64,000 bases of DNA. It comes from Petrosia ficiformis (Eukaryota > Porifera > Demospongiae > Haplosclerida > Petrosiidae). Both the position numbers and the translations under genes were made by a program. Location of the stretch: contig OX345636.1 of assembly GCA_947044365.1 (NCBI GenBank), positions 9,134,001 to 9,198,000 on the forward strand. Reading direction: 5' to 3'. Numbering within the stretch: position 1 is the stretch's first letter; each line of letters opens with the position of its first letter. The notes under the pieces were generated by a model, which saw only the letters and a list, made by a program, of their open reading frames with translations, did no database searches and was not told where the DNA came from. Below, piece by piece: positions 42,801 to 53,803 of this stretch.

Positions 42801-45245
42801 GTACATGTACTAAACTGTATTACACGTTGCTACTATGCTATACATATACATGTAACTTACAAATGTAAAAGTAATTCACAAATTCCTATGATCACAGTAC
42901 AAAGTAGTACAATAGTACATGTACTTTTTCATGATCTCAATCTTCTTTTCCAAACTCAGTACTTTTTCTTTGGTCTTATCCAATCAGCTTGAACTAGCTA
43001 TACTCAACTAATTTTATTGTAGCTAACTAGCTACAATAAAAAATCATTACAGTTTCATGCACGTGCAAAAAATATTAATGACCCTATCTCACCATGTCTA
43101 TACAATTTTTTTTTAAAAACAATATTTTTTTTACAATTTTTGATAATACAAGCGATTTGGGGTTTGGATAACTAAGGGTCTACTGTACATTTTATAATAC
43201 TATAATTACATGTATGTACATGTAATATGAATATGGATAGTAGTACACAGGTGATAAATCACAAGGTTTTCATGAATCTCATTTATTGCACTTTAGGAGT
43301 GAGTACTGGAGGTCCTGATGATTGTGGAAGATGTGGTAAAGCTGTTTATACGGCTGAGAAAATTGTTGGAGCTGGAAAGGTATGATTATTATTCATATTA
43401 CCATTACATCATCAATTCCAATGTTGAAACATTCATTTATGGACAAATGTATTAGCAGCTTCATTGAATTGAATTTTGATTACTTACATACTTCTTCTTC
43501 ACACCTTTAATTCTCACCTTAGTGCAGACACAAAACACGTGAAATCAAAATTGCAATAAAATGGTGGTTGATAAATGTCTTGCTCTGTGTTATCAGCTTT
43601 TTAGGCTCATAGAATGCAGAATCATCTGTAAAAACACCAAAGCCGCTTGTATAAACATGATTGACAGTACATTCATGCGATTACACAAGTGGCGGGTGCA
43701 CATTGTTAAGATTACAAGTAAATGAACGAACGTTTTAGTTTTTACTATTCATTCATCTATCAATCTATCCATCTACCATCCATATATGCATATATTCATC
43801 CATCCATCCATTCAGAGTTTTTGATAAGTTTTGAAGCATGGGCCAAATTGGCTCAAAAATGGTTAGTGTGTGCGCCATTGAGAATACATCTTGAGCCAAT
43901 TAACAAAGAGCTAATGCTGTTAGTGAGAATATAATCATAACTAACTGCGCCACTGGCTCAAAGAGAGAACTGTGCAGTGCCAAATAAGAAGCTCTTTGGG
44001 CCAATGGTGTGCCATATGAGTTTATCAAAAACACTGCATCCATTGATGTTAAGCTTGGAATGAAATTTAGCCTGCTAACTTCAAATATTTATCCCATCCT
44101 TATAATGATGTAATGTATAATAATCATGATACAGTAGAAGGAGAATGTTCTTTTGTGTATACAAAGTACATACCTCTTCATATTCTTTTACCCAACAGAA
44201 TTGGCACAAACGATGTTTCTATTGTCAATCTTGTCATAAAAGTCTTGACTCCACCTCTGTGTGTGACAATGAAGGAGAAATTTACTGCAAAGGTAACCAT
44301 GTGATATACATGTATGTGTTTATTTTCTGTATTATCCAATCCAGTTGTAACAGTAGAGTAGAATATCACTCACTTGGGAAATAATAACTTTGATTAAACA
44401 CTCCCTTCAATATGAGACTGACTACATGCGAAAATCAGTCTTATTAGATTTTCAATTTTTCCAAAATGGTTGATCGTTTTTTAATTATTTTAAACAAGTT
44501 ATATAGAGAAAATGATTGCTTTGTGGTGTCCAGCAGTCAGTAATCTCAGTTGACAATAGCCTATAATAGTGATTATTTTGATTACTTAATTTCCTTACCT
44601 TTTGAAGGATCTTTCAGGTAGAATAGATTGCTATTAGTTCCAGTTTGTACGTAGCAGCTTTCGTTCGTTCTTCCTTCTTTATCTACGTATACAACGCATA
44701 CTCTCGTAAGCGGACACAAGAATATAAATATATAAATATATATATAGTTCATACCCGTGCAAAAGCAATCATAGGGATGGCCCTAAAAAACCAATAAAAC
44801 TTTCAACTCTTGAAGGCATACATGTACATGTAATTTATTATAATACCAAATGTTGCTACATGTACATGTAGCTTCTTGAACAAGATGGCTGAATAAACAA
44901 ACAGTTGATTTTAAGTGTTTGGTAAACTGGAAAATCAAATAACACTAATTTTCGTAGTCACTCTCGCATATGCTATTTAGCCATTTAGTATAGAAACTGA
45001 ACTAATGTTAGTATCCAGCAAGAGTAACTATATATATGTATTGCTTCTCCTTAACATTTAGTTAGCTTCCTGTATACAATGAATGACTGAATGCATTGGA
45101 GCAAAATTTATTATCCTAAGTGACTTTCTCATCCATGGATTATTAATAATAACATATTCACATTGCAGGTTGTTATGGTGGCAAGTTTGGTCCTAAGGGA
45201 TATGGATATGGAGGTGGTGCTGGTGCTCTAACACGTACAGAATAA
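39836..45245 (+). CDS. two-LIM-domain protein of the CRP/CSRP family, 5 exons
   Basis: Exons: 39836-39972, 40230-40327, 43297-43379, 44199-44292, 45169-45245 (TAA). They sum to 489 nt, or 162 residues, with all phases matching. LIM1 starts at Cys10 ([14 protein letters not shown]), with zinc ligands continuing through [14 protein letters not shown] to CAPCH. LIM2 starts at Cys88 ([15 protein letters not shown]), with [16 protein letters not shown] and [20 protein letters not shown]. The closing [12 protein letters not shown] is the diagnostic tail of cysteine-rich proteins, which scaffold actin regulators and transcription factors in cytoskeleton and nucleus. The linker is shorter than in vertebrate CRPs (about 193 residues), so the protein is compact. 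Intron 2 is about 3 kb and crowded with TACATGTA motifs. The gene shares its upstream region with ECH1. Confidence 0.94.
40830..41240. repeat. GT repeat and dense TACATGTA motifs in LIM-gene intron 2
   Basis: A short TG run at 40838-40854 is followed by many copies of ACATGTA/GTACATGTAC up to 41240. Confidence 0.75.
41560..41702. repeat. GTGACC family fragment
   Basis: AAATTTGGTATCTAGGAGGA, GGATACCAAATTTCATTGGC, GGACAAAATGGCTGAAGAGC, then GGTTTTCCCAAATTGGGTCAC: the right-hand arm of the foldback family with the GTGACC end. Confidence 0.6.
43910..44045. repeat. dispersed repeat, close copy at 8771-8905
   Basis: Colinear with the PUR-alpha intron 1 copy (GCTAATGCTGTTAGTGAGAA through CATATGAGTTTATCAAAAAC). 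In LIM-gene intron 3. Confidence 0.7.
44500..44800 (-). repeat. R1 repeat family, copy C (reverse, partly deleted)
   Basis: On the minus strand: GGGCCATCCCTATGATTGCT, GTGTCCGCTTACGAGAGTAT, AACTGGAACTAATAGCAA, GTGATTATTTTGATTACTTA region and CACCACAAAGCAATC. The middle segment with the GGGGGCTCGG block is missing. In LIM-gene intron 4. Confidence 0.65.
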
Positions 45246-46000
45246 ATCATGTGTAGTGACACACCTCTTGATTAATAGACCAGTACTATCTGATTAGATA
45301 ATCAATTGATTTTTAGTGTTTAATAGTTAGTCATAACTGCTGTCATAATTAGTATTTGTTGGTGTTTTTTTTCTTCTAATTTATAATAATGGCCATTTCA
45401 TTATTAATTTTATTTCACAGTTTTAATTAATTTTTATATCTTTTTTTTTTCAGTAGAATCATCTTGTGTATACATTAGTTTATAAATCAGCTATTAATTA
45501 ATTATGATAGTTGAAAGGTTGAGAATGGGCTAATCATAATTCAATTGTTGTTTTCAAAATGCACTATAAATTGGATGTACCTCACAAGCTGCTAAACGAT
45601 TGTTTTGATTTTGAAATGATGAGAATTATATAGCAGCTGTATGAAATTATTGAAAATTATTATTATTAAATTACTCCTATTTACGTACAATACTGTGCAA
45701 CCTCCCTTTATGGGATATCACGCACAGGCCAAAACAAAAATAAACAGAAAAAAAAGACTTGTAGAAAAAGCTAACTGCGCAAAAAGTGTCAACAAAGACA
45801 CGCAATACAATACAAGGAGGAGGAGGAGGTACGTACGTAAAGCAGGATAAAATTATTTAAGGAACAAAATATATAATATCATTGGAGTTATATAATATAA
45901 TTATAATTAATTAATAACATAAACAGGGCACCCCACATGTTAGGTGAAAGGCTCAGTGAAGATGTTTATATAATTATATTTGAAGTTGACAAAACGTTAT
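45246..46000. other. 3' flank of the LIM gene and spacer
   Basis: AT-rich; probably contains the LIM gene 3' untranslated region. A GGAGGAGGAGG run lies near 45819. No gene recognised. Confidence 0.4.
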
Positions 46001-46009
46001 TGAGCCTTA

Positions 46010-46540
46010 TGTACTCAGGTAGACCATTCCGATCTGGAAGGGAATATTTATAATAGTTTTCACGAGACATTGTAGATGTTGGTAGTGATGGGGTGATAAG
46101 GCTGAACGAGTTCTGTGATAAGATAAGAGGTGGCATCAATATCTATTAGGCCATAGATAATTTTATACATTACTACTAGACGAGTTATCATATGACAAGT
46201 TTTTTAATTAAGAATGACAAGTCTAGTTACTAAAGATCAATACTTGAGAAGACAAATTGCAAGACGCTGTATTGTTTCCAGAGACAATTTATTCTGTTGA
46301 CAATATGGATCCCAAATTGAGGAGCAATATTCTAGTTTAATTTGGGGTAGTCTGGTTAACCAGCCTCTCACATTTTTTGACAATCGTCCGATTGTCAAAA
46401 ATGTGAGAGGCAGACTAGCTTTTGGGCTGCAGGATCTAAGATGGTGTTGGAGCCAACTGAGATTCCTAGAAGCAGAAGAGGTAATTACATGTGTATGTTT
46501 ACTCCAATCAAGCTTGTTGTTATTGCACATCCCTAGGTAT
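46010..46540 (-). mobile_element. relic of a non-LTR retrotransposon reverse transcriptase
   Basis: Minus-strand frames show the C-terminal thumb and tail region of LINE polyproteins in pieces: LDWSKHTHVITSSASRNLSW, then IKLEYCSSIWDPYCQQNKLS and LETIQRLA, and further on, after stops, MYKIIYGLIDIDATSYL-like sequence. The order (SKHI..ITxxASRxL, LEYxSxxWDP, LExxQRxA) fits CR1/L2-type elements. A 49-bp inverted-repeat insertion interrupts it at 46363-46411. Several stops show that it is long dead. Confidence 0.72.
46363..46411. repeat. palindromic insertion inside the LINE relic
   Basis: GCCTCTCACATTTTTTGACA plus AT is mirrored, after CGTCCG, by ATTGTCAAAAATGTGAGAGG plus C: arms of 22 and 21 nt with a 6-nt centre. 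It is flanked by AGTCTGG and CAGACT, like the ends of the element at 38775-39327. Confidence 0.75.
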
Positions 46541-46971
46541 TTATAATTAATTTCATCGACAGAAGGTAAAGATATTTTTTTGATGCAGTAGGTAAATGAT
46601 ATATACAGGATTTCTCTTATAAGTAGATTGACACTAGGGTGTAGTTAAATTCTTTTGCCACTTCACTGACCAGTTGCAGATGGAATTGATATCTGATTGA
46701 GGTAGGTTGCAATCAGATTGATATCAGAGAGTACGGTAGTACTCTCTATGTAGGGATGGCACCGAAAAAAATGGCCGCCCATACATTTCAATTGCAAGTG
46801 ATGAGCTGAAATCTCTGGTAATATATACAGATAAGTTTTAATACATACATACCTATTCATATCTAGTGTTTTTATTACTACCAACACTGTCTAGATGGTC
46901 AAGATTGTCGTTAAGGTAGAGAACCTGCGAGTAGCAAAACTGGCAAAATCTTCATCATATTATTATTTTTA

Positions 46972-47420
46972 TTATGGCCCGTAGGGCCATCCCTATGATT
47001 GCTTTCCCACGGGTTCGAACTATATATATATATATATATAATTATATAAATTATATATATGTTTGTGTCACTTGCGCGAGTATGCGTTGTATACGTAGTT
47101 AAGGAAGTTGCGTCATTCCCGGGGGCTCGGTCAATTAATGGGTGTGGCGCGTAAAAGAATGCGCGCTCGAGCTCTAGAAACCAGCAGAAAGAAAGCCAAG
47201 TAGCTTACGTAGAAACTGGAACTAATAGCTAGCTATTCTGCCTGAAATATATTCCTAAAGTTCTCCAATGTCCTTTGAAAGGTCAGGAAAGTAGATAATC
47301 AAAATAATAACTATAATAAGCTGTTGTCTTTCATGCTTGATAAAGTCAGCCATGATTACTGAATGCTGGACACCACAAAGCAGTCATAGGTATACTTTTA
47401 TCTACACCCACATTTGTAAA
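46972..47420 (+). repeat. R1 repeat family, copy D (forward)
   Basis: Nearly full-length: TTATGGCCCGTAGGGCCATC to CACCACAAAGCAGTCATAGG, with an expanded TA run after GGGTTCGAAC. Confidence 0.82.
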
Positions 47421-47544
47421 ACAATCATTTCATAGTAAAATTCTCCTTGGTAGCCACCTTTCTCTCTCTAAAACAGTTAATAAACCACTGTTTTGCTCAT
47501 GCTGTACAGGAAATATATAGCGCTCGGGGTGGGGGCTCGAATCA

Positions 47545-47700
47545 AGGCCTTGATTATAGTTATTATTTTGATTATCTACTTTCCTGACCTTTCAAAGGAC
47601 CTTGGAGAACTTTAGGAATATATTTCAGGCAGAATAGCTAGCTATTAGTTCCAGTTTCTACGTATCCCATAGGGATGTTTTTTCTCAATATATCTTGTTT
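47545..47700 (-). repeat. R1 repeat family, copy E (reverse, partial)
   Basis: The right half of R1 in reverse: GATTATAGTTATTATTTTGA, CCTTTCAAAGGACC, AGGCAGAATAGCTAGCTATT, AGTTCCAGTTTCTACGTA, followed by CATAGGGATG. Confidence 0.72.
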
Positions 47701-47702
47701 TT

Positions 47703-48182
47703 ATTTTTATGGCCCGTAGGGCCATCCCTATGATTGCTTTCCCACGGGTTCGATGTATGTTTATATATATATATATAATATATGTTTGTGTCACCTACGC
47801 GAGTATGGGTTGTATACGTAGTTAAGGAAGTTACATCATTCCCGGGGGCTCGGTCAATTAATGGGCGTGGCGCGTAAAAGAACGCGCGATCAAGCTCTAC
47901 ACACCAGCAGAAAGAAAGCTGTTGAGCTTACGTAGAAACTGTAACTAATAGCTAGCTATTCTGCCTGAAATATATTCCTAAAGTTCTACAAGGTCCTTTG
48001 AAAGGTCAGGAGAGTAGATAATCAAAATAATAACTATAATAAGCTGTTGTCTTTCATGCTTGATAAAGTCAGCCATGATTACTGAATTCTGGACACCACA
48101 AAGCAGTCATAAGGATACTTTTATCTTCACTTAAATTTGTAAAGCAATCATAGGGATGTTTTTTTCTCTATATACACTTGTT
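47703..48182 (+). repeat. R1 repeat family, copy F (forward)
   Basis: Full length, TTTTTATGGCCCGTAGGGCC to CTCTATATACACTTGTT, in direct orientation to copies D and G. Confidence 0.85.
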
Positions 48183-48189
48183 CAGACAA

Positions 48190-49825
48190 ATCATTGGGCC
48201 ATCCCTATAATTGCTTTCCACGGGGTTTAATGTATATATATAATTATATATATATATATATATATATGTGACCGAGAATGAGAAAACGTGACTTGTGCGA
48301 CTAAAATTCAAAATTGAGTTTTTGCTATCAGCGGATTCTCCATGTTTCAAGCTACTTACTGATGGTTTTGATTTTGCAATATGACGTTCCGTTGCTGAGT
48401 TACACGCCCTCAAAGCTTTGACAGCAATTAAAATTAAAATGCTAGAAAAAAGCAATTTATAACATTTTCACGTTTTTCCGTAAACTATCCGTTTACGCAA
48501 GCATGTGAGAGAGAAACAAGCTTTTGGTGGTTTGTAAATGCCTGGTTTTTATTGTTAATAGCCAATTTTGTCATTCATTTGGAATGGTAAACTTCACCCT
48601 TAGTTTAGAGTGTCTTGTTCTGCAATCCAAGGCCCAAATTGATGGAGGAAATCTCATAAATGGTGAGTATGATTATTGTAGATAAAATGTATTGTTTACC
48701 TTCTTGGAATGCATTTGTTGTACTTGATATAAAACTGGGATGTTATTAACTGTAACAGTTTTATCTTGTATGCCTGTAGAGTTATGTTAACTCAGTTGGT
48801 TTTATTTGTTTCCTTTTGTTTATATTTGTTAACTAAAGTTAAAACATTATTAACACATGTATTTTCAACAGGTTCAAGCATCTCATCACAAGTTATCAAC
48901 ATCACTGAGAGCTTCTACATCATCACTGAACATCAAAATCTATTACAAAACATTATAAAATGTTATTTATTTTTTTAGTGATCATAAACATTGATAATGT
49001 TACTCACTCTTCACACAGGTAGGGTGGCACGATTAGACATTTACCATCTTGACCTCCAGCAGTTAGAAGTACCCTAGTTGAGTTCACAGCTCGAGTAAGA
49101 GCCTTTTCTTTGTTGAAATAAAATTCGTTGCTATGCGTTGCTATGGATTTCCCGTTAGCGTCCGCGTTACATTTCGTTGTCTGTGCTCCGTGTTTATAGC
49201 AATGGCTGACGTTCTCTATGATAAAACGAGTGTTTGCAGTATAGCGAGGTACTCCAGAGGACTTTAGATAGTCTCAGAGGATGAGTAAGTCACCTATAAT
49301 CATAAAGCAAGCGAAATCTCGATTTCGACAAGTGTTTGCTATGCCATCTATTTTGGCTAATAACTCGATATCAATAAAAGTCGCACAAGACACGTTTTCT
49401 CATTCGCGGTCACATATATATATATATATATATGTTTGTGTCACTTGCGCGACTATGCGTTGTATACGTAGTTAAGGAAGTTGCGTCATTCCCGGGGGGC
49501 TCGGTCAATTAATGGGCGTGGCGCGTAAACGAACGCGCGATCAAGCTCTACACACCAGCAGAAAGAAAGCTGTTGAACTTACGTAGAAACTGGAACTAAT
49601 AGCTAGCTATTCTGCCTGAAATATATTCCTAAAGTTCTACAAGGTCCTTTGAAAGGTCAGGAGAGTAGATAATCAAAATAATAACTATAATAAGCTGTTG
49701 TCTTTCATGCTTGATAAAGTCAGCCATGATTACTGAATTCTGCACACCACAAAGCAGTCATATCTTCACTTAAATTTGTAAAGCAATCATAGGGATGTTT
49801 TTTTCTCTATATACACTTGTTTTGT
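48190..49825 (+). repeat. R1 repeat family, copy G, split by a nested transposon
   Basis: The left part (GGGCCATCCCTATAATTGCT and the TA run) is at 48195-48267. The rest (GTTTGTGTCACTTGCGCGAC onward) resumes at 49432 and runs to CTCTATATACACTTGTT at about 49821. The intervening 1.15 kb is a different element inserted into the TA run. Confidence 0.82.
48268..49413. mobile_element. non-autonomous transposon nested in R1 copy G (1,146 bp)
   Basis: Left end GTGACCGAGAATGAGAAAAC followed by GTGACTTGTGCGACT. The right end on the other strand is GTGACCGCGAATGAGAAAAC followed by GTGTCTTGTGCGACT: 35 bp of inverted repeat with two differences. It sits in a TA run, so the duplication cannot be measured. 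No long open frame. The first bases GTGACC are shared with the foldback family, but the rest differs. Confidence 0.85.
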
Positions 49826-50073
49826 TTGTTGAGCTATCACAATGATTCTACCACCATTCCAGTCGCATCCATAGTAAAATTCTGGTCTACAAGTATCGAG
49901 ATGATATCTTCAGATATTATGAAAGAAGACAGTCTCAACTACAGCAAAGATTTGATCTCGAACTGGACGCCATTTTCATATGCACATGATTAATTATAAA
50001 AACATGCGTATGCGCATTGTAAGATCACGAAGACGCATGTGCAAATTGTACTGTCAGCTGTCTTGGTTCTCCT

Positions 50074-51266
50074 GTGAGCTCGTGTGATTCTGAAGTTGCT
50101 ATTTCTTTCTTCAACTCACATAAGATTTCTCTCTGCGTGGTCAGAAAGGAAGTGAAGTGCCGGTTTGACCTCTCTGAGCTAAGTTTCAATAATTGTACTG
50201 ATACACACACTACTTTTATCTTACTGTTTACTTGTCTAACTATAAGCTATTTGTCTTGCATACATACACTGTCTACACTCTGGTTAAATAGTCTAAATAA
50301 CATTTATACACATACACTAGTCACAGTCTTTTATATTAACCCTTGTGTCTTTAAATCTTCTATCACCCTAAGTAAAATGATTGCCATACAACAATGGAGA
50401 ATGGCTATTGGATGTTTTCATCCATGTGGTTTTACAACAGGTTATACAAAGGATTTTGCTAATGGTAAATGTTGTTTCCATGGCAAAATGTCCTTTATTC
50501 TGGTTATCAGTATTTTAAGTCTCCTTTTAGTAATGGCTGGAGATGTTGAGCTTAACCCAGGCCCATCTAGAAAATGTCCACATTGCCAATTTGAGATTCC
50601 TATACGCAAAAAAAAATGTGAACATTGTGGTTTGCTAGTTAAATCGTTTAAATGTAATGGAAAAAAGTTAAGCCAGAATACACAGTATTATCAGAAAAAC
50701 GTTGTTAATATTTTGGCCAAAAGGGCAGAAAGCTATAGTAAGGATCCTGAAAAACAAAAAGCTTTGTCAAATCAAGCTATAGGAGTAATCCTGAAAAACA
50801 AAAAGCTTTGTCAAAATCAAACTACAGAGCTAATACAGAAAAGTTCAAAACTGCCTTTAAAATGAACTATACAAAAAATCGTGATGCTATGATTAAATCT
50901 TTTAAGACTTACTATACAGATAACATAAAAACAAAATGTGCTTATGAAAGGAACAAATATGTTCTAGCTGAGCCTAAACTGTATGTAAAAGAACAGTACT
51001 TGAAAGAAATACAGTTCAATCTGTTAGATGATTCCATTGTATGGTTGGAATTATTCAAAGCTTATAAGAAAGAGCATGTGGATTTAGCTAAAAGAATGTC
51101 AAAATGTATGAGTAAAGCAGTCTGTAAGATAGCCACCAAAAAAATACTCAATAAAACACTACAAATGCGTAAGGAGTATGTTGGGTCTCTGCTCAAAGCT
51201 ATTAGATTAATTAAACCCTCCCATCGGCCAGGCAAAAGTTCACAAAATTTTTTTCTGTACATCTAA
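50074..51266 (+). pseudogene. 2A-peptide-bearing zinc-ribbon gene with one frameshift
   Basis: The first frame runs from 50074 (the true start may be Met102 at 50377) to about 50770. It has a hydrophobic stretch, FILVISILSLLLVMAG, immediately followed by DVELNPGP at 157-164 (50542-50565), the ribosome-skipping 2A motif. Next come a CPHC/CEHC zinc ribbon (168-185) and a lysine-rich region. Repeats of about 15 residues, based on Y-x-x-(D/N)-P-E-K, straddle the break: unit 1 ends with a 3-A run (50769-50771) where unit 2 has 4 A, and the protein continues in the next frame to TAA at 51264-51266. This is a one-base deletion, a programmed shift or a sequence error. 2A motifs of this kind are known in retrotransposon and immune-receptor genes of invertebrates, where the hydrophobic leader can act as a signal peptide. 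What the protein does is unknown, and the end looks truncated. Confidence 0.7.
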
Positions 51267-51376
51267 TAATTTTGTCCCTCTACGTGAGCAAATTTTTTTT
51301 TGGACGATTCATTGGAGCAGCTAATTAAAGTACTAATTATTTATTACATGAATAATTACTACATTCTACATCGAAG

Positions 51377-51508
51377 CTAGCTATAGGTAGCAAGGTCTGA
51401 GAGTGTTCCCCAGAACTCCTCTACCTCCATGTCTTTGTGGTCAAATGGGAGTGGTTCCACTGAAAGCTTGCGCCATTCATCATTAAGTATTTGCATCTTT
51501 GCCTGATC
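51377..51508 (-). pseudogene. possible last exon of a hAT-like transposase relic
   Basis: After an acceptor (GTTGTGCAG) the frame reads DQAKMQILNDEWRKL, PLPFDHKDMEVEEFWGTLSD and stops at TAG. The pattern LxDEWRxLxxxxLP...EFWxxL is common in ZBED/hAT-like transposase proteins just before the dimerisation motif, which is absent. Its phase-0 start would fit the exon at 54966-54827. Low certainty. Confidence 0.35.
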
Positions 51509-53599
51509 CTGCACAACAGCACAAGTATACACAACTGCACATGACAATGATGCAATTTAACAGTGAACAATCAAGTATCAACACTCTGCATTAATGCATT
51601 CATTGCATTGTTCAAATTATCAACATTATAAAGTGCTAGTGCCACACATTGTCGCATGTAAGTTGCAAGGAAAAAGATTGAGCCACTTCTCTAAGCAGTT
51701 TTAACTGTTTAATGAAGAGGGATGGTTAAGAGTGTACACACAGTTGTTAATTAATGGATGCAGTGTAGTATTTGAAAGACAAGTTCACAAAATGTTCATA
51801 AAAATTATTAAAAGTTCATAGAAAGTTCATAAAAATGTTCAGGTTCACAAAAAGTTCATGCAAGTCTCAGAAAGTTCATAGATCTATGAACTTTGTTCAC
51901 AAACTGGCAACCCTGCCTCCCATAGCCATAATTATGCATGAGATTTAATTATTTCATTAATTGATAGCAACCGTAAAAGCGTTGCTATAGCATGCTTGGC
52001 CATTTGGAGTGCCATTTTGAGTGGCAAAAAGGATTAACGTGGGTTAATTATCAGTTGCAAAAGGATTCTATATAATTATATTTATCTTTTATATTCCTGC
52101 TATTATGCTATACAACTATTAAGTATACTTCAAACCTTGTTTTGGTACAATTACTTGTTTATAATATTGATATAAAGAAGAAACAAGAAAAGATCTCATG
52201 TACATAGATTTAGTATAATTCGTCGCCACATGCAGTAGTAGACCACTCATGAATAATTAATAAACAAAAACTTCCCGTGCCTGCGGGAAGAATGTTTTGT
52301 ATATATAATATAGTTTCAGATATGAGGAAGTCATCATTTAGAAACTTGAAGGAGACAGTTAGTTCAACATGTAGACACTGCAGTGCAACAACAGGTATTG
52401 AAGGAGAAAGAGAGTATGGTACAAGAGAGATATTATTTTATTGCTGATAATGATCGTGTTCAACTTTTCAGTAGTGACACCACCTACTCCCATAGTTTTG
52501 GAAAGGAAGTTTCAGCCTGTCCAATGGACATGGCATTTGACACATGGTTATACAGTGTCAACAAAACTTGAAACATGCATGATTCATCTTCATAATTATA
52601 ATGACAATGCTAACTTATTAGTATATTAAGAATACAAACATAATCGTAACAGTATATTCTTTTGTAATCTGAATGCAAGCTTGTTTGTATAAAATTACAG
52701 GATATTTTCACTTGTATCTCAAAATTATATTTTGATCCATATGCATAAGACCAGTTTACACATAGATGGTCACAAATACACTCTATCAATGCAATTAGGG
52801 ATGACCCATGCATGTTTTGTTGTCTTTCCAATGGTATCGATTGATTCTACCACTAGAAACAGTTTGTCCTTCAATACTCAAACTGTGCATACTCCACTAT
52901 AATTTTTGTCTTAATTGGTTTTCTTACATATAAATCGAAAGCCTACAGTCGAGTTAATTCCCAAAGATAAATTGTTCAGTTGTATTCTATGGTATGTCAC
53001 TCCAGCAAAGTCAGGGACTAGACATACTAAATAAAAAGATATTACCCTTATTTTTAGTCTCACACAGCTAGACAGTATGCATGAAACTAGTACTTTAGAC
53101 CAGTTCTCCCATGGCTGGTATACCTAGGAATTAACCTATTAACCATTTATGCAGGAACGATACTATACTGGTGCCAGTAGCAACTTCTTGTTCAAAACTC
53201 ATGCATACGCATCCACTGATATGTCTTCACCACAGAAACTAGAACTGTTGTTTTAGTTCTATTAATACATTGATTCATTCATAATTATAGTATACAATGG
53301 ATGTGTTTTATGTAAAGGATGCAATGGCACCAGCTTAGTAAAGGACGGCTGGTCTATAACATGGTAAACAATACAGTGGTTTAGTATATAATAACATAGG
53401 ATATATAGTTATAGGATATATATTAATGCAGTGATTTAACTTAATCATGCAGTGTTTACGAGCTAAAATACGAAAAGGCAGTAAAGAACTCTGACTTAAC
53501 TGATTACATTTATAGTAACAATTGATGCGTATATATTTTTGTATTTCTTACTCTGATTGGCAAACTTCCACTTATTATAGGAGGGAGCCTATGTCATAA
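51509..53599. other. spacer or long intron, no gene recognised
   Basis: AT-rich DNA. At 51780-51900 the word AGTTCATA/GTTCACAAAA is repeated imperfectly about eight times. If the two hAT-like relic exons belong together, this is part of their intron. No RNA gene or open frame of note. Confidence 0.4.
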
Positions 53600-53803
53600 T
53601 ATACCGTAATTCGGGAAAATTTCGTACTATAAAAATTTTCGTATAACAGTATGCGTACGAAATTTAAAAATTCGAAAATTAACGGGTATATGGAAATAAA
53701 CGGTATTCGTAAATAATAACGTACGCACGTACGAAAATATATACATACGAAAAATAAAAATTCGAAATATTTTAGAGACGAAATATTCCCGATTTACGGT
53801 ATA
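53600..53803. mobile_element. MITE with TATACCGTAA inverted ends (204 bp)
   Basis: Left TATACCGTAATTCGGGAAAA, right (other strand) TATACCGTAAATCGGGAATA. The interior is made of short CG-containing words (TACGAAAAT, ATTCGAAA, ACGTACGCACGTACG), so CpG is strikingly dense for this AT-rich region. No coding frame. Confidence 0.8.

Noticed and set aside
49281..49475. A short plus-strand frame crossing the end of the nested transposon.
   Set aside because: It spans the element border and TA run, so it cannot be an old coding sequence.
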